This document shows positions 1 to 8,814 of a stretch of DNA of 64,000 bases, piece by piece. A program made the translations under genes and the position numbers. The stretch comes from Gracilimonas sp031581265 (GTDB taxonomy: Bacteria; Bacteroidota; Rhodothermia; Balneolales; Balneolaceae), in the NCBI RefSeq assembly GCF_031581265.1, contig NZ_JAVLBQ010000008.1, positions 1-64,000 on the forward strand, written 5' to 3'. The notes beneath the pieces were generated by a model. The model did not search any database. It was not told the origin of the DNA and saw only the letters and a list, made by a program, of their open reading frames with translations. How positions within the stretch are numbered: the stretch's first letter is position 1; the number at the start of each line of letters is the position of its first letter.

Positions 1-302
1 ATCTCGAGAACCCAAAATTCATCGGCTACTACGAACATGCTTCAAATTCTATTGACCACAATCTATACATCCTTGGAAACTATGTTTTTGAGACCAACTA
101 TAATGCCGGTTTGCAAATTTTAGATCTTTCAGATATTGAAAATGCCAATCTTCAGCGTGTAGCTTATTTCGACACTCAACCCCAAAATGATGCTGCAGAA
201 TTTCAGGGTACGTGGAGCAACTATCCATACTTTGAAAGTGGATTAGTTATTCTTAGTGATATGAACTCAGGCCTTTTCATAGTAAAACCAAACTTAGATT
301 AA
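1..302 (+). CDS. C-terminal end of a choice-of-anchor B (LVIVD-repeat) surface protein, 5'-truncated by the window
   Basis: The reading frame is open from base 3 to the TAA at 300-302, so only about the last 100 residues are present and the start lies outside the window. Segments such as 'ILGNYVFETNYNAGLQILDL' and the ending 'GLVILSDMNSGLFIVKP' match the repeating beta-propeller-like LVIVD units at the C-terminus of choice-of-anchor B family proteins. These are large secreted or surface proteins of unknown biochemical role. The family call rests on this tail alone. No terminator hairpin is obvious between this gene and the next one. Confidence 0.6.
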   Translation, partial: LENPKFIGYYEHASNSIDHNLYILGNYVFETNYNAGLQILDLSDIENANLQRVAYFDTQPQNDAAEFQGTWSNYPYFESGLVILSDMNSGLFIVKPNLD

Positions 303-516
303 TTATATATTTTATGCTTTCTTAATATGCAGTGTTAAGACTCTGCTTAAACTAAGCCAATATACTTTATGCGTTTGGAGAGAGTTTTTCACTGCCTCCC
401 CATAACATCCCTTCCTTTTGAGATAAAACGATATTTGCGTACATTAAGCACGTTTAAAAAGGGCATTAATTCTCTTTCTAATCTCAACTAATTAGCTATA
501 ATTACAGCACATCTTT

Positions 517-1743
517 ATGGATTTATTTGACAAGCTTGAAAGCCGGCCAAGTCCTCTTGGTCCGTTTACTTCCGATGGTTACGGGTATTATACATTTCCA
601 AAACTTGAAGGCCCATTAGGACCTGAAATGGAATTTAATGGCAAAGACATGGTCGTGTGGAGTATCAACGACTACCTCGGCGTTGGAAGTAACCCCGAAA
701 TTAAAAAAGTAGATATAGAAGCTACTGAAAAGTATAGCCTCAGTGCTCCTATGGGTGCCCGACTTATGACCGGTAACTCTACCGAACATGAAAAACTGGA
801 AGAGGAATTAGCCGAATTCGTCCATAAAGATGAAGCCCAATTACTTAACTATGGATATCAGGGTATCATGAGTGCCATCCATGCTTTAGTAGATCGTAAT
901 GATATTCTTATTTATGATGAACTTAGTCACGCTTGCATCGTTGATGGAAAACAACTTGCGATGGCAGAAAAATTTGTGTTCAAACACAATGATATTGAAA
1001 GCTTCAAAAAGCAGCTATTTCGTGCCAAAAAGAAAATGAAAGAAAACACATCCATCCTCGTGGTTACAGAAGGTGTTTTTGGAATGACCGGCGATCTTGG
1101 AATTCTTGAAGAAATAATTGAACTCAAAAAAGAAGTTCCTTTCCGCTTGATGGTAGATGATGCCCACGGTATTGGAACCATGGGTGAAGATGGGTCCGGA
1201 ACCGGAACTCATTTAGGGGTTCAGGATGGAATTGATATTTACTTCGGTACTTTTGCTAAATCTTTTGCACTTATAGGAGCCTTTATTGCTTCCGATTCGC
1301 GTGTTATTGAATTCCTGAAAGCAAATTCAAGGAGCCAGGTTTTTGCCAAATCATTGCCATTGCCTATGGTTGTCACAGCTCGCAAACGCCTGCAGATGAT
1401 TAAGGATAATCCGCAGTGGAGAGAAACACTTTGGAACAACACGCTTAAACTTCGGGAAGGATTACGTGAAATCGGTTATACGGTACTTCCATCTGAGAGT
1501 CCTGTAACCCCGGTTCTTACAAAAGGCAGCACGGATCTTTGTCAGGATATTATGCGCAAGCTTCGTGAAGAGCACGGTGTATTTGTAAGTGGAGTAGCAT
1601 ATCCGGTAGTACCAAGAGGCACCGTATTAATCCGCCTCATCCCAACTGCAGCCCACACAGATGCTCACATCGAGAAAACATTAAATGCCTTTGAAGCCAT
1701 AAAAGATTATGTATTTGAGGCTGCTGAAAAATTGAGTGCTTAA
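517..1743 (+). CDS. alpha-oxoamine synthase family PLP enzyme (serine palmitoyltransferase-like)
   Basis: A 408-residue PLP enzyme of the alpha-oxoamine synthase family (KBL, BioF, HemA, serine palmitoyltransferase). These enzymes condense an amino acid with an acyl-CoA and lose CO2. Visible landmarks are the cofactor-stacking His in DELSHAC (H138), the PLP-binding Asp/His in DDAHG (214-218), and the Schiff-base lysine K248 in GTFAKSF. The 'GTFAKSFALIGAF' form is closer to serine palmitoyltransferases than to KBL or BioF, so a role in making a sphingoid or sulfonolipid (capnine-type) long-chain base is likely. Substrate choice, serine or cysteate, cannot be read from sequence. The start is ATG at 517. 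The gene stands alone and ends at a strong terminator. BioF is less likely because no other biotin synthesis gene is nearby, although birA lies convergently next to it. Confidence 0.82.
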   Translation: MDLFDKLESRPSPLGPFTSDGYGYYTFPKLEGPLGPEMEFNGKDMVVWSINDYLGVGSNPEIKKVDIEATEKYSLSAPMGARLMTGNSTEHEKLEEELAEFVHKDEAQLLNYGYQGIMSAIHALVDRNDILIYDELSHACIVDGKQLAMAEKFVFKHNDIESFKKQLFRAKKKMKENTSILVVTEGVFGMTGDLGILEEIIELKKEVPFRLMVDDAHGIGTMGEDGSGTGTHLGVQDGIDIYFGTFAKSFALIGAFIASDSRVIEFLKANSRSQVFAKSLPLPMVVTARKRLQMIKDNPQWRETLWNNTLKLREGLREIGYTVLPSESPVTPVLTKGSTDLCQDIMRKLREEHGVFVSGVAYPVVPRGTVLIRLIPTAAHTDAHIEKTLNAFEAIKDYVFEAAEKLSA

Positions 1744-1770
1744 TTTTATAGCAACTCTAATAATTTATTT

Positions 1771-1807
1771 AAGCTCGTTTGGTAAATACTGAACGAGCTT
1801 TTTTTAT
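1771..1807 (+). terminator. intrinsic terminator after the oxoamine synthase gene
   Basis: AGCTCGTT at 1772-1779 pairs perfectly with AACGAGCT at 1792-1799 and is followed by a run of T. It ends the forward transcript and overlaps the last codons of the convergent birA. Confidence 0.8.
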
Positions 1808-2589
1808 AGATGTTCAATAACCCGAACTTGTTCATAGGAATATTTCCGGACATCCAGGTTTTCATCCATGGCTAACAATTCACCGGACTCATTCACCCCT
1901 AAAAACTTATACTTTTCTTTTAGAACTTCATCATTTACCTGAAGAGAACACCATTTTCCAACGCCCCTTATTGATTGATTAATTTCTCTAACCAGTTCCT
2001 GATTTTGTTGCACCCATTGCCGATATCGAAACTCAATTCGCTGTAATAATTTTGCAAGTAACTCTTCCCTCTCAGTCTCCTCACCAGATTCTATACTAAC
2101 GGAGGTAGCATTGTGTTTTATTTCATCTGAAAACCGCAGCTGATTTATATTCAATCCAATTCCTGCCACAATTCGATCTAATTGGTTACCAATAAAAACG
2201 GTTTCCGTTAAGATGCCACAAATCTTTTTTTCCTTTACGAGCACATCATTAGGCCATTTTAGTATACCGTTGATGCCAGCCTCATTTTCAAGCACCTCTT
2301 TGATAGCCAAAGCACAGGTGAGCGTCAACAAATTTAACCGATTCGCTTTAGCTGGCTCAAATACCAGAGAAAAGGTGAGATTTTGTTCCGGCTCAACTAC
2401 CCATTTTCGATTATGCTGTCCCCTCCCACCACTCTGAAAGTCCGTCAATACCAAAACCCCGTGCAAAGATGATTTTCTTTCCATTTTTTTTGCATGGGAA
2501 TTTGTGGAAGGCAATTCCTCAAAAAAATAAAAGCTACGCCCTAACCAAGACGTAGCTAAATGCTTTTCAAAAAGCGATGTACTAAACAA
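1804..2589 (-). CDS. birA: biotin-[acetyl-CoA-carboxylase] ligase
   Basis: A 261-residue biotin protein ligase. It makes biotinyl-5'-AMP and transfers biotin to the carrier lysine of acetyl-CoA carboxylase and other carboxylases in the cytoplasm. The biotin/ATP loop appears as GGRGQHNRKW, followed by KWPNDVLV and CGILTE, and GIGLNIN, all typical of the catalytic domain. There is no N-terminal helix-turn-helix, so this is the single-function form that cannot repress a bio operon. The start is a TTG at 2589; no upstream in-frame ATG gives a better N-terminus. The gene is convergent with the oxoamine synthase gene and overlaps its terminator. Confidence 0.93.
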   Translation of the reverse strand: MFSTSLFEKHLATSWLGRSFYFFEELPSTNSHAKKMERKSSLHGVLVLTDFQSGGRGQHNRKWVVEPEQNLTFSLVFEPAKANRLNLLTLTCALAIKEVLENEAGINGILKWPNDVLVKEKKICGILTETVFIGNQLDRIVAGIGLNINQLRFSDEIKHNATSVSIESGEETEREELLAKLLQRIEFRYRQWVQQNQELVREINQSIRGVGKWCSLQVNDEVLKEKYKFLGVNESGELLAMDENLDVRKYSYEQVRVIEHL

Positions 2590-2642
2590 AACAGCTGATT
2601 TAATTAATGCTCAATAGCTTCAACATTAATTTCAGCAAATAA

Positions 2643-2942
2643 TTACTTACCTACAACTACCACCGAATTCTCCGTTCCAAAACTATTGGATACATATTTA
2701 TCAGCGGCATCGTCATTTTCCCAACGCTTTCTATCCACGAAATATTTAAAATTATACTCGTTTTCGGGTTTCAGGCGAAGCGTTGTTGTCCAGCTGCCTT
2801 CCTTTTTTTCCAGCTTTTCTGATTCAACATCCCAATCGTTGAAATCTCCGGCTACGGCTACTTCCTTTTCTGCCCATTCTGCAGGCAGGCTTAAAGTAAC
2901 TTTACATACCGTTCTTTTTGGAGTGAATTCTTTTGAAATCAT
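2643..2942 (-). CDS. small isoamylase early-set (CBM48-like) domain protein
   Basis: About 99 residues forming one early-set Ig-like fold of the kind found at the N-terminus of glycogen-branching and isoamylase enzymes and in AMPK beta subunits. Key stretches are 'VAGDFNDWD', 'GSWTTTLRLKPENEYNFKYF' and 'VDRKRWENDD', the usual glycan-binding edge of CBM48. An upstream TTG at 2951 is possible, but ATG at 2942 is preferred. No catalytic domain is attached. Stand-alone proteins of this type are common in this group, and a role in sensing or holding glycogen-like glycans is inference. It is divergent from secA across a long AT-rich spacer. Confidence 0.8.
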   Translation of the reverse strand: MISKEFTPKRTVCKVTLSLPAEWAEKEVAVAGDFNDWDVESEKLEKKEGSWTTTLRLKPENEYNFKYFVDRKRWENDDAADKYVSNSFGTENSVVVVGK

Positions 2943-2951
2943 AATGATCAA

Positions 2952-3399
2952 ATTTTATTTCGATGAGTGAGTGAGATCAAAAGTATTTATTATTTTCGTT
3001 CAAAACAATTTATTAAATAACTAATTACAGTATATAATGCTTATTTATTAAATATTTTATTTAGAATTAATATTCACCTAATAATATAATAATTGGAAGC
3101 GTTTTTCGGGCTAACATTTCTCTATTTTATCCTACGGATATTAATAAATTAAAATCCATCCTTTTTTGAACTGTTAAAAAATAGAGCCATTTAGTCTATT
3201 TCGAAGTATATACGTCAACATTATACGATCTATGCCTTTATTACAGGCAGACAAGCTGTCTTTATTTATGTCAATTTTCTGTCATATTAATTTATGGCAG
3301 GATATTTGTAAACATTAACCTCCAAACAGTTGAACCGCCCTTTATATAAGGTTAACTTCAACCTTCACAAAAAATATTCTCAGAGCACGATAACCCATT
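2952..3399. other. AT-rich intergenic spacer between the CBM48-like gene and secA
   Basis: No open frame, RNA gene or convincing terminator is visible in these roughly 450 bases. The spacer is very AT-rich and must hold the promoters of both divergent genes. A short inverted repeat (AAGGTT/AACCTT, 3348-3365) lies about 35 bases before the secA start. Its role, if any, is unknown. Confidence 0.5.
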
Positions 3400-6300
3400 A
3401 TGGATATATTAGATAGCGTTGGTAAGGCCATTACCAAGATATTTGGTTCCAAAAGCGAAAAGGACATCAAAAAAATTCAGCCTATCATAGATGAGATCAA
3501 GAGCTATGAAGATGAAATGAAGCAACTCAGTGATGAGGAGCTAAAGGCCAAGACCCAAGAGTTTAAGAAAAAAATAAAAGACGCTACGTCAGAAACAGTT
3601 GCCGAAATTAAAGAGATCAAAGAGCAACTTGACGATATTGAGGGACTCTCTCCTGCCGAGCACCGTGAAATGGCCGAATACCTGGAAGAACTTGAACAGA
3701 AGGAACTCGACATTATTGAAGACGTGCTCAACGAAATCCTGCCTGAAGCTTTTGCCGTACTCAAAGATACCTGTCGTCGTTTTGTAGGCAAGACCTGGAA
3801 AGTTGGTGGTAATGAAACGACCTGGGAAATGATTCCCTACGACGTTCAGCTAATTGGAGCCGTTGTGCTGCATCAAGGTAAAGTAGCTGAAATGAAAACC
3901 GGGGAAGGTAAAACACTGGTTGCCATATTCCCCGCATACTTAAATGCCCTTGCCGGAAAAGGAGTTCACATTATTACCGTAAACGACTACCTGGCTAAAC
4001 GTGACGCCGAATGGAACGAACCGATTTTCAACTTTCATGACATGCACGTTGACTGTATTGATCATTACAAGCCAAGTACTGAAGAGAGAAGAAAAGCATA
4101 CAAAGCCGATATTACCTACGGTACAAATAATGAATTTGGCTTCGATTATCTTCGTGACAATATGGTGGTTGAACAAGAACAGCTCGTCCAGCGAGATCAT
4201 CATTATACCATTATTGATGAGGTTGACTCTATTTTAATTGATGAGGCACGAACCCCGCTCATTATATCCGGTCCCGTTCCCCAGGATAATAAATCAGATA
4301 AGTATGTAGAAATGAAGCCCCGGGTAGAGTCTCTGGTGAATGCCCAGAAAAAATTAGTGGCAAATCTGGTAAAAGAAGGGAAACAACTGCTGGAAGAGGG
4401 CAATGAGGAAGATGCCGGATTGGCCCTGTTCCGTGCCGTTCGCGGATTCCCCAAAAACACACAGCTGCGCAAGCTTCTGCAAGATCCTAAAGTTCAGAAA
4501 CTGATTCAAAGAACTGAATCATTCTACCTGCAAGATAATGCCAAGAATATGCCGGTGGTAGATGAATACCTCTATTATGCTGTAGATCCTAAAATGAATT
4601 CCATTGAAATGACCGAACAGGGACGGGAATTCATTACCAAAAAGGGGGAAGATGAAGAGTTTTTCGTAATTCCAGATTTGGGTGAGGAAACAGCCATTAT
4701 TGAGAAAGAAATTGAAGAACTCGAGAAGCAAAAGATCGAGGAAATCAAAAATAATGACGATTTCAGTGAGGAGTACAAAGAGCGAAAAATTAAAGAAGCT
4801 AATCAGGAAATAAGCCAAGAGAGGGAGCGCAAGTTTAATGAGTTGCACCGTCTTTTTGCTGAGCGGGGCGATCGAATTCATACCGTTAATCAGCTGCTGA
4901 AGGCATATACCAATTTTGAGCGTGAAGAAGAGTACATTGTTCAGGATGGAAAAGTAAACATTGTGGATGAGCATACCGGACGTGTACTTTCCGGGCGCCG
5001 TTATTCTGATGGACTCCATCAGGCTATTGAAGCTAAAGAGGAAGTAAAAGTAGAAGCTTCAACGCAGACTTACGCTACCATCACTTTGCAAAATTACTTC
5101 CGTATGTACAACAAACTGGCCGGTATGACCGGTACCGCTGAGACGGAAGAGGGTGAATTCAACGAAATTTATGAACTCGATGTAGTGGTTATCCCAACCA
5201 ATAAACCAATTGCCCGGGATGACAAAGAGGATCTCGTATTTAAAACCAAGCGCGAGAAATTCAATGCTGCAATCCAGAAAATTCAGGAATACCATGATAA
5301 AGGTCAGCCGGTATTAGTAGGTACCACCAGTGTAGATGTGTCTGAAACTATGAGCCGAATGCTGAAGCGCGCCGGCATACCACACAACGTATTGAATGCC
5401 AAGAAGCACGCCCGCGAAAGTGAAATTGTAAAACAAGCCGGTGAAATTGGAGCCGTAACGGTTGCAACCAACATGGCTGGTCGTGGTACCGATATTAAAT
5501 TAGCTAAAGGCGTTAAAGAAAAAGGCGGATTGGCCATTCTTGGTACGGAGCGACACGAATCCCGCCGAATTGACTTACAGCTTCGTGGTCGTGCAGGTCG
5601 TCAGGGTGATCCCGGTGAATCCCAATTTTACGTATCACTTGAGGATGACTTAATGGCCATGTTCATGAGTGATCGAGTGGCTAATGTAATGGATAAACTG
5701 AGCTTTGAAGAAGGAGAAGTTATTACCCACTCATGGATTACCAAATCCCTTGAACGTGCCCAATCTAAAGTAGAGCAAAACAACTTCAGTATTCGAAAAA
5801 AACAGCTTGAATATGATGATGTGCTCAACAATCAGCGTAATGTAATTTACGCACGACGTAAACATGCTCTCTCCGGAGAACAACTGCGTACCGATATTCT
5901 CGATATGCTTGATGACCTTGTTGAGTCCTTGGTGGTAGATCATGTGGCCGCCGGAGATTATGAAGGCCTGCATAAAGAAATTCTTCGCTACCTCGCTGTT
6001 GATGTGGAATATGATCGTGAAGAATGGGCTAAAAAGGATGAAGATGAGCTGGTTGAGTTTATTATTAAGCGAGCACTTGAGGTATATCGCCAAAAAGAAG
6101 AGCGCATGGCCAAACCACTGTACCAGGTTATGCAGCGTATTAATGAAGCGAATCCCGATAACCGGCCAGATAAAGTACAGGTAATTTTTACGGATGGAAT
6201 TCGACGAATGCGCATTGTTGTTGATGTAGAAGCGGCCTTAGAAAATGAAGGTAAAGAAGTCGCCCGTTCACTCGAAAAAAGTGCCATCCTTTCCATCATC

Positions 6301-6792
6301 GATCAAAAATGGATGGAGCATCTCCGAGAGCTTGATTCTGTTAAAGAAGGAATTGGCTTGCGGTCATTCGCACAGAAAGATCCATTACTTGAGTATAAGC
6401 GCGAAGCATTTGATATGTTTAAGATGTTGCTCGATGATATTAATAAAGAAGCTATATCGCTGATCTGGAAAGCCGTTCCTGAAGTGCAGGCAGAAGATTC
6501 CAAACTTCAGAAAGCTCAAAAACAAAAATCCAGGTTTGATACTTCGGCCATGGAAACACAACATGCCGATTCAACCGGGATGGGCCTACAAGCACCGGCT
6601 CCTCAGCAACAAGGTGGACAAAAACCACAAGGCGGTAATGCTAAACCACAACCGGTAGAAGTGGCTGACGAACCCGGGCGTAACGATTATGTAACCATTC
6701 AGAATATGAATACGGGCGAAAACAAAGAGATAAAATGGAAGTACGCCAAAAGAATGGTTGATGAAGAAGGCTGGATATTGGTTGAGAAATAA
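3400..6792 (+). CDS. secA: preprotein translocase ATPase SecA
   Basis: SecA is the ATP-driven motor that pushes unfolded preproteins through SecYEG. At 1130 residues it is far longer than the E. coli protein (901). Visible motifs are Walker A TGEGKT (about residue 167-172), the DEAD-like 'IIDEVDSILIDEARTP' (about 270), GMTGTAETEEGEF (about 575), and TNMAGRGTDI and LRGRAGRQGDPGESQF of the second nucleotide-binding domain. Extra length sits in a charged, helix-rich insertion around residues 300-500, as in Bacteroidota and relatives. The C-terminus is a Gln/Pro/Gly-rich linker followed by a short conserved tail. It lacks the usual CxCxSG...CH/C zinc-binding motif that contacts SecB. The gene is monocistronic; secG lies separately at 41.7 kb. 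Confidence 0.98.
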   Translation: MDILDSVGKAITKIFGSKSEKDIKKIQPIIDEIKSYEDEMKQLSDEELKAKTQEFKKKIKDATSETVAEIKEIKEQLDDIEGLSPAEHREMAEYLEELEQKELDIIEDVLNEILPEAFAVLKDTCRRFVGKTWKVGGNETTWEMIPYDVQLIGAVVLHQGKVAEMKTGEGKTLVAIFPAYLNALAGKGVHIITVNDYLAKRDAEWNEPIFNFHDMHVDCIDHYKPSTEERRKAYKADITYGTNNEFGFDYLRDNMVVEQEQLVQRDHHYTIIDEVDSILIDEARTPLIISGPVPQDNKSDKYVEMKPRVESLVNAQKKLVANLVKEGKQLLEEGNEEDAGLALFRAVRGFPKNTQLRKLLQDPKVQKLIQRTESFYLQDNAKNMPVVDEYLYYAVDPKMNSIEMTEQGREFITKKGEDEEFFVIPDLGEETAIIEKEIEELEKQKIEEIKNNDDFSEEYKERKIKEANQEISQERERKFNELHRLFAERGDRIHTVNQLLKAYTNFEREEEYIVQDGKVNIVDEHTGRVLSGRRYSDGLHQAIEAKEEVKVEASTQTYATITLQNYFRMYNKLAGMTGTAETEEGEFNEIYELDVVVIPTNKPIARDDKEDLVFKTKREKFNAAIQKIQEYHDKGQPVLVGTTSVDVSETMSRMLKRAGIPHNVLNAKKHARESEIVKQAGEIGAVTVATNMAGRGTDIKLAKGVKEKGGLAILGTERHESRRIDLQLRGRAGRQGDPGESQFYVSLEDDLMAMFMSDRVANVMDKLSFEEGEVITHSWITKSLERAQSKVEQNNFSIRKKQLEYDDVLNNQRNVIYARRKHALSGEQLRTDILDMLDDLVESLVVDHVAAGDYEGLHKEILRYLAVDVEYDREEWAKKDEDELVEFIIKRALEVYRQKEERMAKPLYQVMQRINEANPDNRPDKVQVIFTDGIRRMRIVVDVEAALENEGKEVARSLEKSAILSIIDQKWMEHLRELDSVKEGIGLRSFAQKDPLLEYKREAFDMFKMLLDDINKEAISLIWKAVPEVQAEDSKLQKAQKQKSRFDTSAMETQHADSTGMGLQAPAPQQQGGQKPQGGNAKPQPVEVADEPGRNDYVTIQNMNTGENKEIKWKYAKRMVDEEGWILVEK

Positions 6793-6888
6793 TCAGTTGC
6801 GGTATTTTACCCCCATTTCCTTTTTTCTGTCTAATCCTAAATGTAGATTTTTTTCACTATGTTTAGCCCGAATTAATTAAATACGACC

Positions 6889-7650
6889 ATGGAAGTTTTA
6901 GGGATCGACATAGGAAGTTATGGGATTAAAGGAGCTATCGTAGATACGGAGAAGGGAGAAATTGTATCCAAAAAGAAAACGACTGACAAAATTGAGGATA
7001 CCCGTCCCCATAAGCTCATTTCAAAACTTCATAAAGTTGTAAAAAAGTTTGACTGGGAAGGCCCAATAGGGTGTGCTTTCCCTGCAGCAACCAGCAAAGG
7101 AGTAGTGCTTTCCACTACCCGCATTGACCAAGGCTGGGTTGATGCTGACGCTGATCATCTTTTCTCCGAAATTACAGGCTGTAATGTCAGTACCATCAAT
7201 GATACCGATGCAACAGGATTGGCTGAAATGAAATTTGGGGTAGGTAAAGGTCAGCGCGGAACGATCATCGTGCTAACCGTTGGAACCGGAATTGGTTCAT
7301 CGGTTTTTATAGACGGCATTTTGGTTCCAAACACTGAACTGGGACAAATAGAGATAAAGGGTATTAGTATTGAAGAGCGGGCATCAAATAAGGTTAGAAA
7401 AGAAGAAGGTATCCGAAAAAAAACCTGGGGAAAAAGACTTCAATTGGTATTAGAACAATACGAAAAGCTTTTCCATCCTGATCTGTTTATTTTGGGAGGA
7501 CAACTCAGTAAAAAAGCAGATAAGACCTTTCCGTACATCAAAATTAAAACCAAGTTTAAAGCTGCAAGCCTTCTTAATAATGCCAGCATTGTGGGAGCTG
7601 CCTATTATGCGGCATCCGTACAAATTAAAAACAAAGAATTTTACCGTTAA
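6889..7650 (+). CDS. ppgK: polyphosphate-type glucokinase (ROK family)
   Basis: A 253-residue sugar kinase of the ROK/ASKHA fold. The phosphate-binding loop is 'GIDIGSYGIKGAIVD' at the N-terminus, the catalytic Asp lies in NDTDATG, and the second phosphate motif is VGTGIGSSVFIDG. 'LVPNTELGQ' corresponds to the sugar-binding signature of polyphosphate glucokinases. The ROK CxCGxxGC zinc motif is absent, as is normal for PpgK. It should phosphorylate glucose to glucose 6-phosphate using polyphosphate and/or ATP; the donor cannot be decided from sequence. It follows secA by about 100 bases and converges on the VOC gene with a 9-base gap. Confidence 0.85.
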   Translation: MEVLGIDIGSYGIKGAIVDTEKGEIVSKKKTTDKIEDTRPHKLISKLHKVVKKFDWEGPIGCAFPAATSKGVVLSTTRIDQGWVDADADHLFSEITGCNVSTINDTDATGLAEMKFGVGKGQRGTIIVLTVGTGIGSSVFIDGILVPNTELGQIEIKGISIEERASNKVRKEEGIRKKTWGKRLQLVLEQYEKLFHPDLFILGGQLSKKADKTFPYIKIKTKFKAASLLNNASIVGAAYYAASVQIKNKEFYR

Positions 7651-7659
7651 CCCCTTTCA

Positions 7660-8037
7660 CTATTGATTAGAGTGTAGGGCAACCCTGTTTCCTTCGCTAT
7701 CTGTAATAACGGCCATGTAGCCATTGTCTTCTGTAATTAAACGCTTCGGAATTTTAATTAACCCACCCGACTCTTCTACTCTGTCTAAAACTTCCTGCAC
7801 ATCCGGATTGGCATTCAGATAAAGCAACGGGCCTTCAGTATCACTTGGCCTATACCAGTCTTCATTTTCTATTAACGCCCCTCCAACAGTACCACTTTCA
7901 GCGGGAAATAAAACCATTTTTAAGCCATCCCCGATGTCTAATTCATGCATTTCAATGTTAAAAATATGCTCATAAAATGTTTTTGCCCGAGCGATATTTT
8001 TGACGGGAATTTCAAACCAATTAATTGCATTTATCAT
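7660..8037 (-). CDS. VOC (glyoxalase/bleomycin-resistance fold) family protein
   Basis: A 125-residue protein made of two beta-alpha-beta-beta-beta units of the vicinal oxygen chelate fold. The N-terminal pattern 'NWFEIPVKNIARAKTFYEHI' and the C-terminal 'AVITDSEGNRVALHS' are standard for small YdcJ/glyoxalase-like members. Substrate is unknown. It lies 105 bases downstream of the marR gene on the same strand, so it may be part of the regulated unit; that link is inference. Confidence 0.85.
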   Translation of the reverse strand: MINAINWFEIPVKNIARAKTFYEHIFNIEMHELDIGDGLKMVLFPAESGTVGGALIENEDWYRPSDTEGPLLYLNANPDVQEVLDRVEESGGLIKIPKRLITEDNGYMAVITDSEGNRVALHSNQ

Positions 8038-8142
8038 CAGCCATCCTCTATTTATTCAAAGAAGAAAATAGTACTTGGATGCAATTTAAAATGCAACCGA
8101 TTTTTTAGTCCTGATTAATAAGGCAAAACCGTATAGAGGGTA

Positions 8143-8592
8143 TCAAGCCCGGGCTTTTTCAAGAAGCATATTAAGCTGCTCAGCCTCTTCTTCACCAAGT
8201 AAAGTAAACTGCCGGTCAAGCTCATCCATTCGATCTTCAATTTGAGCTATCAATCGCAGCCCCTCATACTTTATAAAAACCTGAATAAGCCTTCCATCAT
8301 CCGGATCTTTTCTTTTTCGCACGTATCCTTTATCTATGAGCCGATCTACGAGCCTTGATGTATCGGAACTCTTATCAACCATTTTTGCCAGTATTTGCTT
8401 AGTTGACATCGGCTCATTTTTAGCTTCTTTAAGGATCTTTAAAATAGATAACTGTTTCTGAGTAATATCAAATTCGCTCAGAAATTCTTTTATAGTAGTC
8501 CTCAGCCATACCTCCGTTTCGTAAATGTTATTTCGGAGTTCTTCCCAAACACTCACACTTTCGACTGCTTCCTGTATTTCAGAAATACTCAT
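8143..8592 (-). CDS. MarR family transcriptional regulator
   Basis: About 149 residues with the winged helix-turn-helix of the MarR family: 'DITQKQLSILKILKEAK', 'MSTKQILAKMVDKSSDTSRLVDRLIDKGYVRKRKDPDDGR' (recognition helix and wing, split here only for quotation), and a C-terminal dimerisation helix. A longer frame with a TTG at 8628 exists. ATG at 8592 is preferred because it follows an AGGCG-like site, and because the longer form would start inside the promoter. It probably represses its own transcription through the palindrome at 8641-8652 and may control the downstream VOC gene. Confidence 0.9.
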   Translation of the reverse strand: MSISEIQEAVESVSVWEELRNNIYETEVWLRTTIKEFLSEFDITQKQLSILKILKEAKNEPMSTKQILAKMVDKSSDTSRLVDRLIDKGYVRKRKDPDDGRLIQVFIKYEGLRLIAQIEDRMDELDRQFTLLGEEEAEQLNMLLEKARA

Positions 8593-8625
8593 AATTCGCC
8601 TATTTTGTAGATGATTTAATTGTCC

Positions 8626-8658
8626 CAAATATAATGTCTAAACATTAATGTTCAAACA
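8626..8658 (-). promoter_or_regulatory. marR promoter with overlapping palindromic operator
   Basis: On the minus strand a TTG at 8655-8653 is followed after 19 bases by TATATTTG (8633-8626), which fits the Bacteroidota-type TTG...TAnnTTTG promoter. The perfect 12-base palindrome AACATTAATGTT at 8641-8652 extends as an imperfect 24-base inverted repeat and fills the space between the two boxes. This is the usual size and place of a MarR-dimer operator, so autorepression is the natural reading. Confidence 0.6.
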
Positions 8659-8682
8659 GAAAGATTCCAAACCCTTATAACC

Positions 8683-8796
8683 AACCCATCCAGGGTATTT
8701 AACCGCTGGATGGGTTTACCGGTTTCCCTATTTTCTTACTTTTTTATTCTACGCATTCAGGAAACTCTTCCAGCGGTTGCACACCCTGGAAGAGTT
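8683..8796. repeat. REP/BIME element left of the RAYT gene (two hairpins)
   Basis: Two hairpins lie in tandem. AACCCATCCAG (8683-8693) pairs with CTGGATGGGTT (8706-8716), and AACTCTTCCAG (8763-8773) pairs with CTGGAAGAGTT (8786-8796). Each has a 12-base loop. The whole block is repeated in direct orientation at 9504-9618, on the other side of the transposase gene. Confidence 0.85.
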
Positions 8797-8814
8797 GAAT
8801 TTAAGCATCCCCAT

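Noticed and set aside
4519..5019. 166-residue frame antisense to secA
   Set aside because: A long shadow frame opposite a well-supported secA. No start signal and low-complexity hydrophobic content.
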